A stretch of DNA of 9,521 nucleotides from Bacillota bacterium (lineage in GTDB: Bacteria > Bacillota > Bacilli > Paenibacillales > Paenibacillaceae), in NCBI GenBank assembly GCA_023418755.1, contig JAEZZE010000094.1, forward strand, positions 1 to 9,521, in the 5' to 3' direction. The position numbers and the translations under genes were made by a program. The notes below the pieces were generated by a model. The model worked only from the letters and a program-made list of their open reading frames with translations. It did no database searches and had not been told where the DNA came from. This document shows, one piece after another, positions 1-4,988 of this stretch (within the stretch, counting starts at the first letter, position 1; each line of letters opens with the position of its first letter).

Positions 1-1
1 T

Positions 2-154
2 ACGCAATTGCCGCTGCGGGACAATATGTACGCCGTACCGTGGGATCTCGTCAGCGCGATGGGCTGGATTATCATATTGCCGATTATCCTCTTTGTCGCC
101 GTATTCCAGAAGCAAATTATGGAGGGCATCATGGCGGGCGGCGTTAAAGGCTAA
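2..154 (+). CDS. Carbohydrate ABC transporter permease (MalG type), C-terminal fragment
   Basis: This is the last 50 codons of a gene that begins before the window; the reading frame is open from position 2 to the TAA at 152-154. The peptide has a Trp-Asp segment, one hydrophobic membrane segment (GWIIILPIILFVAVF) and then the ending QKQIMEGIMAGGVKG. An ending of the form 'hydrophobic helix, FQ+, hxxGhxxGAVKG' is characteristic of the inner-membrane permease that forms the second half of CUT1 sugar importers (MalG/binding-protein-dependent permease family). Its role would be to pass a mono- or oligosaccharide across the membrane, powered by a separate ATPase. The next gene, a cytoplasmic glycosidase, starts 40 nt downstream on the same strand, so the two are probably co-transcribed. 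The substrate cannot be told from this fragment. Confidence 0.88.
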   Translation, partial: TQLPLRDNMYAVPWDLVSAMGWIIILPIILFVAVFQKQIMEGIMAGGVKG

Positions 155-194
155 CTTGTTCCACTTATTTCATCTCAAAGGAGATTAGAACACG

Positions 195-1304
195 ATGATC
201 GACAATCCATTCATGGGCGGCCTGACTGCGCTGCCCCTCTTGAAAAGCGGCAAAAGCCGGGCCATTAACGCGGAAAATCCGCACGGGGAGAAGGGCAAGG
301 GCGGCATGGCCGCCAGCCATCTGGGGCCTTCTCGCAAAGGCTCGCCATGTTTGCGGGACGTAGCTGCGGGCGCAACCGTCACTTTGGCGGAAATGGAAGG
401 TCCGGGGATTATCGAGCATATTTGGGTCACCGTGACAGACCGGACAGAGCAGGACACTTACGTTCTGCGGGATCTGGTGCTGCGGATGTACTGGGACGAC
501 GAGACCGAGCCTTCCGTGGAAAGTCCGCTGGGGGATTTCTTCTGCACCGGCTTCGCCAGAGGCTGTACGGTCAATTCGATTCCGATCGTCGTGAATCCGA
601 CGCGCGGCTTCAACTGCTACTTCCCGATGCCGTTCCGCAAAAAAGCGAAAATCACGATCGAGAATCAGCACGAATCGGCGATTCCGGCGTTATTTTACCA
701 GATCGATTACTGCCTGCATGACGAGCTTCCGGAAAATACGGCTTACTTCCACGCGCAATGGAAGCGGCAGCGGATGACCAACAAGCAGGAGGATTACATC
801 ATCCTCGACAACGTGAAGGGCAGAGGTCAGTACGTCGGAACCTACATGGCTCTGACGACGTTGGAGCGGCATTGGTGGGGCGAAGGGGAAGTGAAAATGT
901 TCATCGACGGCGACGATGAGTATCCGACGATTTGCGGTACCGGCACCGAGGATTATTTCGGCGGCGCATGGAGCTTCGCTACGCAGCAAGACGGTAAAAC
1001 GGTCGAAAACACCTACTGCACGCCGTACATGGGCTATCCGTATTACTCGAACCACGACGACGTCGTGCACAACCTGTATCATAACGACGACGTTCCGCCG
1101 ATGAGGGGCTTCTATCGCTGGCATATTCTCGATCCGATCCGTTTTTACGAGGACATTAAGGTGACGGTTCAGCAGATCGGCGTGTACAAGAAGGGACTGT
1201 TCGAAAGGCGGGACGATGTGGCGACGGTCGCTTACTGGTATCAGAGCGAGCCGCATCAAGCGTTCGCGCCTTTGATGAGCAAAGAAGAGCGTTGGCCGCG
1301 ATAA
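195..1304 (+). CDS. GH172 family glycoside hydrolase (DUF2961 protein)
   Basis: A 369-residue protein belonging to the DUF2961 family, now glycoside hydrolase family 172. Characterised members of that family act on alpha-D-fructofuranosides, difructose anhydrides or arabinofuranosidic glycans. Visible family marks are the N-terminal segment with RAINAENPHGEKGKGG (about residues 22-37), the beta-sandwich segment GPGIIEHIWVTV (69-80), SPLGDFFCTGF (110-120), and the highly conserved WWGEGE (227-232) and GTGTEDYFGGAW (248-259). The glutamates in those last two motifs (E230/E232 and E252) are the best candidates for the catalytic pair, by recall of the family and not by alignment. There is no signal peptide or membrane segment, so it is likely cytoplasmic and acts on imported sugar. 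AAGGAG at 178-183 lies 11 nt before the ATG, and translation ends at tandem TAA TAG stops. It follows a sugar permease gene by 40 nt, which supports an uptake-then-hydrolysis operon. The exact substrate is unknown. Confidence 0.9.
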   Translation: MIDNPFMGGLTALPLLKSGKSRAINAENPHGEKGKGGMAASHLGPSRKGSPCLRDVAAGATVTLAEMEGPGIIEHIWVTVTDRTEQDTYVLRDLVLRMYWDDETEPSVESPLGDFFCTGFARGCTVNSIPIVVNPTRGFNCYFPMPFRKKAKITIENQHESAIPALFYQIDYCLHDELPENTAYFHAQWKRQRMTNKQEDYIILDNVKGRGQYVGTYMALTTLERHWWGEGEVKMFIDGDDEYPTICGTGTEDYFGGAWSFATQQDGKTVENTYCTPYMGYPYYSNHDDVVHNLYHNDDVPPMRGFYRWHILDPIRFYEDIKVTVQQIGVYKKGLFERRDDVATVAYWYQSEPHQAFAPLMSKEERWPR

Positions 1305-1347
1305 TAGGAGCTGGAAGGGCAATAAAGCGGTAACGTAATAAATAGGA

Positions 1348-1388
1348 AGCAAGGGGCAGGCCGCTCATGCTGCGGTTTGCTCCTTGTT
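1348..1388 (+). terminator. Candidate terminator hairpin after the GH172 gene
   Basis: A 17-bp stem (1348-1364 pairing with 1372-1388) with a 7-nt loop. It closes without mismatches if four G-U pairs are allowed. It lies 44 nt after the GH172 stop and before the next candidate promoter, the right place to end the permease-GH172 transcript. The T-rich tail is weak (TTGTTGT, partly inside the stem), so it may be an imperfect intrinsic terminator or just an RNA-stabilising hairpin. The rest of the 1305-1504 gap holds only the promoter and ribosome binding site of the next gene. Confidence 0.45.
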
Positions 1389-1445
1389 GTCGCTCAGTTG
1401 ACGTTTGCGCGGGGCTGGGGGGAATGATATTCGGGAAACAGCGTG

Positions 1446-1451
1446 TATAAT
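1446..1451 (+). promoter_or_regulatory. Candidate -10 box for the solute-binding lipoprotein gene
   Basis: A perfect TATAAT lies 54 nt upstream of the ATG at 1505, and no gene or terminator separates them. No good -35 hexamer sits 16-18 nt upstream; TTGACG at 1398-1403 is 42 nt away and cannot pair with it. The promoter may be weak or activator-dependent. The call rests on the perfect -10 and its position only. Confidence 0.4.
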
Positions 1452-1504
1452 GTAGATACGAAAAATGAAGGCGCGAAAAACGAACGAGGGGGCGACAGAC
1501 ACAG

Positions 1505-2809
1505 ATGCGGATGCGCGGCTTGGGAGTATGGATGGTTGTTCTGCTGTTGACTGTGCTGTCCTCGTGCGGCTTCGGCAGGAGCGAAGGACAAACTCATTTC
1601 GGAGATGGCGTCGGAGCGGACCAGGAAGATCGGACGGGGACGGTAATCAAACTCTACAATTTCAAAGTGGAAATGTCCGAGCAGCTTGATGCGCTTGTTA
1701 AGCTGTACGCAAAGGAAACCGGCGTAAATATAGAAGTCGAGACTTGCGGGGGCGGTTGCGATTACGGGGCCGGGCTGAAGACGAAGTTCAATTCCGGCGA
1801 CCGACCGGATATTTTCTTCGTGGCGGGTTATTCCGATCTCGATCTCTGGCAGGAGCACCTGGAGGACTTGTCGGATCAGCCGTGGGCGGAGGATATGCTG
1901 GAGCTGACGAAGCCGGCGATCACGAAGGACGGCGCAATCTACGGCATGCCGCTGGTCATCGAGGGCTGGGGATTCGTCTATAACAAAGACTTGTTTAAGC
2001 GTGCCGGAATATCGAAGCTTCCGGTTACGCTGACGGAACTTCGGGAGACTGCGCTCAAACTGCAAAAGGCGGGCATTCAACCGTTCGAGAACGGCTATGC
2101 GGAGCGGTGGGTCCTCGGCAATCATTTGGTGAATGTGGCGTTTGCGCTGCAGCCGGACCCGATCGCCTATGTGAAGGACGTAAGAACGGGGCGGGAGAAG
2201 CTGACCGATAACCCCGTGCTGCGCAAATGGACCGACCTGATCGACCTGACCGTGGAATTCGGCCAACCGAATCCGTTGCAGACGGACTATACGTCGCAGG
2301 TTACCAATTTCGCGCACGGCAAGGCGGCGATGATGCAGCAGGGCGTATGGGTGCAGGGGATGATGGATAAGCTCAATCCCGGCATGAACATCGGCTTGCT
2401 GCCGATGCCGATCGACGACGATCGCGAGGCGATGGACAAGCTGCAGGTAGGCGTGCCGAATTACTGGGTCATCAGCCGCAGCTCCAAAGTGAAGCGGGAG
2501 GCGAAAGCTTTTCTGAACTGGCTGGTCGCTTCCGCCGAAGGTCGGAAGTTTTTCGCCGACGTTAGATTTATTCCTCCTTTTAAGAGTATCCCCTTCAGTA
2601 AGGAACAGATCGGACCGCTGGCGGCGGACGTGGAGACGTATATCGAGCAGAACAAAATCCTGCCATGGATGTGGCAGCGCTATCCCGGCTACGAGGCAAA
2701 CACCTATCAAATGGCGGTTCATGTTCAGGCATACATCGGCAAGCGGATCGGGCGGGAACAGCTTATTCAAGACCTTCAGAGCACTTGGGACGATTACTCG
2801 TCGGAGTGA
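1505..2809 (+). CDS. Extracellular sugar-binding lipoprotein (ABC transporter, family 1 solute-binding protein)
   Basis: A 434-residue lipoprotein of the CUT1 sugar-binding family. The N-terminus has a short Arg-rich start, a hydrophobic stretch (residues 7-18) and a lipobox LSSC with the lipidated cysteine at residue 21. After it come the family's usual elements: IKLYNFKVEMSEQL (48-61), LKTKFNSGDRPDIFF (91-105), DGAIYGMPLVIEGWGFVYNK (142-161), FAHGKAAMMQQGVWV (269-283) and a C-terminal W-rich ligand-contact region (about 388-400). GAGGGG at 1486-1491 lies about 13 nt before the ATG; the ATG at 1511 is a possible alternative start. It would capture a sugar or oligosaccharide outside the membrane and deliver it to a permease. 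No permease or ATPase gene follows; the gene appears monocistronic and converges on lspA, which encodes the peptidase that processes lipoproteins. Two cysteines (81 and 85, in TCGGGCDYG) sit in a loop where I recall relatives usually having none. The ligand is unknown. Confidence 0.92.
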   Translation: MRMRGLGVWMVVLLLTVLSSCGFGRSEGQTHFGDGVGADQEDRTGTVIKLYNFKVEMSEQLDALVKLYAKETGVNIEVETCGGGCDYGAGLKTKFNSGDRPDIFFVAGYSDLDLWQEHLEDLSDQPWAEDMLELTKPAITKDGAIYGMPLVIEGWGFVYNKDLFKRAGISKLPVTLTELRETALKLQKAGIQPFENGYAERWVLGNHLVNVAFALQPDPIAYVKDVRTGREKLTDNPVLRKWTDLIDLTVEFGQPNPLQTDYTSQVTNFAHGKAAMMQQGVWVQGMMDKLNPGMNIGLLPMPIDDDREAMDKLQVGVPNYWVISRSSKVKREAKAFLNWLVASAEGRKFFADVRFIPPFKSIPFSKEQIGPLAADVETYIEQNKILPWMWQRYPGYEANTYQMAVHVQAYIGKRIGREQLIQDLQSTWDDYSSE

Positions 2810-2890
2810 GGTTGAACGATCCGTCCGTCGCAAGAACCCCCGATTGCTGCAAGCCGCCGAATGGATCAATCGGTAATCCGGCTCTTTCCA

Positions 2891-3346
2891 TCAACGATCC
2901 TCTCGCCGCGAATCGCGCCAGAAGCCGATTGCCATGCAGGCGACCCCTATCCAGAGGAAACAATCCGCGAGATTAAAGACGGGGAAGTCTATAAAATCAA
3001 GCTGGATCATATCTACGACCTCGCCCCTCCAAACTCGGTCGATAAAATTGCCGAGTGCGCCGCCGAGTATGAGAGCAAGGCCGTACGAGGGGAGTGTTTT
3101 TCCGCGATGGAGCTTGCGCAGATAGAGGACGATCCATACAAGAGCAGCAGAGGTCACGACGATAAAAAACTCCCGCTGGCCCTGCAATATGCCGAATGCG
3201 GCGCCCCTGTTGCGAACGGAAATCAATCCGAACATTCCGGGAATAAGCGCTATCCGCTGTCCGATCAACATATTCGCCGAGACGAGCCATTTGGCCAAAT
3301 GATCGACCAGGATAACGCAGACCGCAACCAGATAGTAGCGAATCAC
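2891..3346 (-). CDS. lspA: Signal peptidase II (prolipoprotein signal peptidase)
   Basis: A 151-residue integral membrane aspartyl protease that removes the signal peptide from lipid-modified prolipoproteins. The conserved boxes are all present: VDHLAKW (residues 14-20, with D15), VRNRGAAFG (44-52), GGALGNFIDR (95-104, with D103) and VFNLADCF (123-130, with D128). D103 and D128 match the two catalytic aspartates of the family. About four membrane segments can be seen, and the length is normal (150-170). Translation starts at GTG (3346-3344) with AAGGGG (3358-3363) 11 nt upstream. It lies 29 nt downstream of the membrane-protein gene on the same strand, so the two are probably one transcript. 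The neighbouring lipoprotein gene is a plausible substrate source, but the enzyme is a general one. In many Bacillota the housekeeping lspA lies beside rluD and pyrR; the different context here hints at a second copy, which is an inference. No convincing terminator was seen in the 81-nt gap to the convergent gene. Confidence 0.95.
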   Translation of the reverse strand: MIRYYLVAVCVILVDHLAKWLVSANMLIGQRIALIPGMFGLISVRNRGAAFGILQGQREFFIVVTSAALVWIVLYLRKLHRGKTLPSYGLALILGGALGNFIDRVWRGEVVDMIQLDFIDFPVFNLADCFLWIGVACMAIGFWRDSRREDR

Positions 3347-3375
3347 CCTACCGACAGCCCCTTCGTGAAAGTCGA

Positions 3376-3909
3376 TTAATAGGCTCTACGAGCCCGTTCC
3401 TGCAAAATCGTGTACGCGAATACGACGTAGCAGAGTCCCCAGGCTACCGACCCCAGATCGGAAATGACCGGAATGAAGTAAATGCCGGGGTAGACGATAA
3501 ACAGAATCAGACTCCAGAGCGGAAAGACGCGGGCGCGAATGCCCGAGATGCCGAAAGCGATCTGTCCGACAAGCGTCAGAACCGAGTTAATCGGCAACAG
3601 CGTAGAAATGTAGTCGTGGTCTTCCGGCAACAAGCCCAGCATATTATTCCAGACGAGCGCTGCCGTCAGCGCGCTGGTAACGGAAATGACCAGCGCCGAT
3701 ACTAAGCCGATCATACCGCTCCTCGGGAGCTGATAGAGGAAGACTCCGATAATCCCGATGCCCATCAGCACGCAAGCAACGAAGCCGCATATCAGCTCCG
3801 CCATGCTGTCATGTCCCCATATATAGGCGGACGGCGCCATGCCTATACGTGCGACTCCTCCCAGCAGCGCAACCATGCCCAAAACTCTAATCGCTTGTTT
3901 AATTTCCAT
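3376..3909 (-). CDS. Small polytopic membrane protein of unknown function
   Basis: A 177-residue, very hydrophobic protein that I do not recognise. About six membrane segments can be drawn (roughly residues 8-24, 38-58, 65-88, 104-123, 129-148 and 152-169). The second half contains GQIAFGISGIRARVFPLW and a short basic tail (ERARRAY). There are no obvious catalytic, metal-binding or transport motifs. I chose the ATG at 3909-3907 because AGGGAGG (3919-3925) stands 9 nt before it; the frame stays open up to a TTG at 3993, but that longer version would begin at or before the candidate promoter and adds a non-membrane leader. It is the first gene of a probable two-gene unit with lspA and is transcribed divergently from the response regulator. 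That arrangement resembles a regulator next to its membrane target, but a role in sensing is speculative. Confidence 0.75.
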   Translation of the reverse strand: MEIKQAIRVLGMVALLGGVARIGMAPSAYIWGHDSMAELICGFVACVLMGIGIIGVFLYQLPRSGMIGLVSALVISVTSALTAALVWNNMLGLLPEDHDYISTLLPINSVLTLVGQIAFGISGIRARVFPLWSLILFIVYPGIYFIPVISDLGSVAWGLCYVVFAYTILQERARRAY

Positions 3910-3918
3910 CTCACGGTT

Positions 3919-3925
3919 CCTCCCT
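3919..3925 (-). promoter_or_regulatory. Ribosome binding site that fixes the start of the membrane-protein gene
   Basis: The minus strand reads AGGGAGG 9 nt before the ATG at 3909. It is close to the ideal Shine-Dalgarno sequence and decides the internal ATG over the upstream in-frame TTG at 3993. Confidence 0.75.
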
Positions 3926-3980
3926 AGTGAATAGGTAAGCTTTGCCGCGTTGCCCTCCGGCGGCAAAAAGTTCTTCACCC

Positions 3981-3986
3981 ATCTTA
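3981..3986 (-). promoter_or_regulatory. Candidate -10 box for the membrane protein-lspA unit
   Basis: On the minus strand TAAGAT, followed by GGG, lies 22 nt after the end of the GTAACTA half-site at 4008-4014 and 71 nt before the chosen ATG. It matches only 4 of 6 consensus bases. It earns a mention because the GH44 promoter has TAGAAT followed by GGG at nearly the same distance (23 nt) from the same half-site. A recognisable -35 box is missing, as would fit an activator-dependent promoter. Confidence 0.3.
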
Positions 3987-4007
3987 GGACCAATTTCCTT
4001 AGTCGAC

Positions 4008-4045
4008 TAGTTACGACTTGTCATATTCTTAGTCATGTTTGTCAT
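4008..4045 (-). promoter_or_regulatory. Candidate regulator-binding half-sites in the divergent intergenic region
   Basis: Read on the minus strand, this stretch holds ATGACA (4045-4040), ATGAC (4036-4032), ATGACA (4024-4019) and GTAACTA (4014-4008). The last three have the spacing RTGAC-N7-RTGACA-N4-GTAACTA, the same as in front of the GH44 gene at 4898-4926. A perfect 10-bp palindrome, TAGTCGACTA (4000-4009), overlaps the end. The block lies between the membrane-protein gene (-) and the response-regulator gene (+), and could serve both. Repeated half-sites about one helical turn apart are typical for two-component response regulators. That the neighbouring regulator binds here is an inference. 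Confidence 0.42.
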
Positions 4046-4082
4046 GATCGCGCTCGTTCCTCTATACGATTCGAACGGGGTT

Positions 4083-4091
4083 TGCTACACT
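4083..4091 (+). promoter_or_regulatory. Candidate extended -10 promoter of the response-regulator gene
   Basis: TGCTACACT fits the extended -10 form TGnTAnnnT, with TACACT (4086-4091) matching 4 of 6 bases of TATAAT. It lies 46 nt before the TTG start. The -35 region is poor, which an extended -10 can tolerate. The repeated RTGAC half-sites lie about 40-75 nt upstream of the box. Confidence 0.42.
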
Positions 4092-4137
4092 CTAATCAAG
4101 TTTGAAGTGAAAGAGGAAGCGCAAAGGGTGGGGTATC

Positions 4138-4809
4138 TTGATTTCCATCATCATCGTGGATGACCAAAGACTGCTTAGGGAAGGTTTGCAGACGATCCTT
4201 GAATCCGAGGAAGGATTGGAAATCGCGGCGATGTGCGCCAGCGGGAAGGAAGCCTTGCAAGCGGTACAAGAGCATAAACCGAACGTCGTGCTGATGGACA
4301 TCAAGATGTCCGGAATGGACGGCATCGACGCCATGAAACGGATCAAGCGGGAGTATCCTGCTACCGTTGTGCTGATGCTGACCACGTTCGCTGAGGAGCG
4401 CTTTATCGTTGACGCCATGGCGGGCGGCGCCGACGGATTTCTGCTTAAGGACATGTCCTCCAGAGTCATCGTGCAGACGATCCGAGACGCCATGAACGGC
4501 GAAGTGATCTTGCCGGCTCCGATCGCTTCGAAGCTCGCGGCCAAGCTGTCCGTGTTATCCGACACGAGGGCCGATGCCTTCGACGAGAACAAGCTGAGGG
4601 ATAGCGGGTACAGCTTCACGGTACGCGAGCGGAAAATCATGGAGCTCATGATCGAAGGCTATACGAATCGGCAAATTTCGTCTTCGTTGTTCATGGGAGA
4701 AGGAACCGTTCGGAATTATATCAGCGTTATCTACAATAAACTCGGCACGAACGACAGACAAGCCGCGATTGCGATTCTCAAGGGCTTGCTTCTGGAGGAC
4801 GCCTATTAA
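4138..4809 (+). CDS. NarL/LuxR-family DNA-binding response regulator (orphan)
   Basis: A 223-residue two-component response regulator. The receiver domain (about 1-118) has the acidic pair D8-D9, the phosphorylation site D54 in LMDIKM, T82 in MLTTF and K104 in LLKD, so it should be phosphorylatable. A linker (about 119-158) leads to a LuxR/GerE helix-turn-helix (about 159-215) with FTVRERKIMELMIEGYTNRQ and the recognition helix GEGTVRNYISVIYNKLG. The start is TTG, supported by AGGGTGGGG at 4125-4133; a weak start codon may keep the level low. No histidine kinase gene is present on either side in this window, which is unusual for this family, where kinase and regulator are mostly adjacent. It lies between a divergent membrane-protein/lspA unit and the GH44 gene, and both have a similar motif in their upstream regions, so these are its likely targets. 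The inducing signal is unknown. Confidence 0.93.
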   Translation: MISIIIVDDQRLLREGLQTILESEEGLEIAAMCASGKEALQAVQEHKPNVVLMDIKMSGMDGIDAMKRIKREYPATVVLMLTTFAEERFIVDAMAGGADGFLLKDMSSRVIVQTIRDAMNGEVILPAPIASKLAAKLSVLSDTRADAFDENKLRDSGYSFTVRERKIMELMIEGYTNRQISSSLFMGEGTVRNYISVIYNKLGTNDRQAAIAILKGLLLEDAY

Positions 4810-4834
4810 GACGAGCTCCGATCATAACTTCCCT

Positions 4835-4865
4835 AGCCGCTCTCGATGCGAAGCGGCTTTTTTTT
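4835..4865 (+). terminator. Intrinsic terminator after the response-regulator gene
   Basis: AGCCGCT (4835-4841) pairs perfectly with AGCGGCT (4852-4858), with an inner TCG/CGA helix after a one-base bulge, and is followed by eight T residues (4858-4865). It starts 25 nt after the stop codon. It separates the regulator transcript from the GH44 gene, which therefore needs its own promoter. Confidence 0.9.
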
Positions 4866-4897
4866 GTCGTGTCTGCCGACGTTGGAGAATCGGGATC

Positions 4898-4926
4898 GTG
4901 ACAATAACTGTGACAGTCTGTAACTA
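4898..4926 (+). promoter_or_regulatory. Candidate activator-binding site upstream of the GH44 operon
   Basis: GTGACA (4898-4903), GTGACA (4910-4915) and GTAACTA (4920-4926) form the same three-part pattern, RTGAC-N7-RTGACA-N4-GTAACTA, as the minus-strand block at 4008-4036; 19 of 29 positions are identical. With the -10 candidate at 4949-4954, the site would cover roughly -63 to -35 relative to a start near 4961, a usual place for an activator touching RNA polymerase. ACTGTGACAGT (4907-4917) is also a perfect odd palindrome. Which protein binds is not shown by the sequence. Confidence 0.45.
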
Positions 4927-4927
4927 C

Positions 4928-4941
4928 CGAGCGAACGCTCG
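4928..4941 (+). promoter_or_regulatory. Perfect 6+2+6 palindrome in the GH44 promoter (possible operator)
   Basis: CGAGCGAACGCTCG is a perfect inverted repeat with an AA centre. It covers the position where a -35 box would fall for the -10 candidate at 4949. It could be a repressor operator, or part of the site of the factor bound at 4898-4926. It has no T tract and is too short for a terminator. Confidence 0.35.
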
Positions 4942-4948
4942 ACTCTCT

Positions 4949-4954
4949 TAGAAT
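4949..4954 (+). promoter_or_regulatory. Candidate -10 box of the GH44-SLH operon
   Basis: TAGAAT matches TATAAT in 5 of 6 positions and lies 34 nt before the GH44 ATG, with GGAAGGAG (4972-4979) as the ribosome binding site. The expected -35 region is occupied by the palindrome at 4928-4941 and shows no TTGACA-like sequence, suggesting activator dependence. Confidence 0.45.
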
Positions 4955-4988
4955 GGGAGTATTACCATTTTGGAAGGAGCAATAGCTA

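Noticed and set aside
1398..1403. TTGACG as a -35 box for the lipoprotein gene
   Set aside because: It is 42 nt from the TATAAT at 1446, far beyond a usable spacer, and no good -10 lies 16-18 nt after it.
1394..2869. Long open frame on the minus strand (491 codons) antisense to the sugar-binding lipoprotein gene
   Set aside because: The plus-strand protein has a lipobox and full family signatures. The antisense product is rich in Arg/His/Leu with no recognisable domain, as expected from the complement of GC-rich coding sequence.
2810..2890. Bidirectional terminator between the lipoprotein gene and lspA
   Set aside because: Only weak pairings (for example CCGA with TCGG) can be drawn, and there is no T tract on either strand.
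2861..3379. Plus-strand open frame (172 codons) across lspA
   Set aside because: The minus strand encodes a complete signal peptidase II with all conserved boxes and catalytic aspartates. The plus-strand product is polar, low in hydrophobic structure and matches nothing.
3910..3993. N-terminal extension of the membrane protein from an upstream TTG
   Set aside because: The ATG at 3909 has a near-perfect ribosome binding site 9 nt upstream, and the longer form would start in the candidate promoter and add a non-hydrophobic leader.
4919..4943. ECF sigma-type promoter TGTAAC-N15-CGAC before the GH44 gene
   Set aside because: The elements resemble a sigma-X-like promoter, but the spacer is one to two bases shorter than usual, and the matching GTAAC site on the minus strand near 4008 has no CGAC at that distance. 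It remains a weaker alternative.
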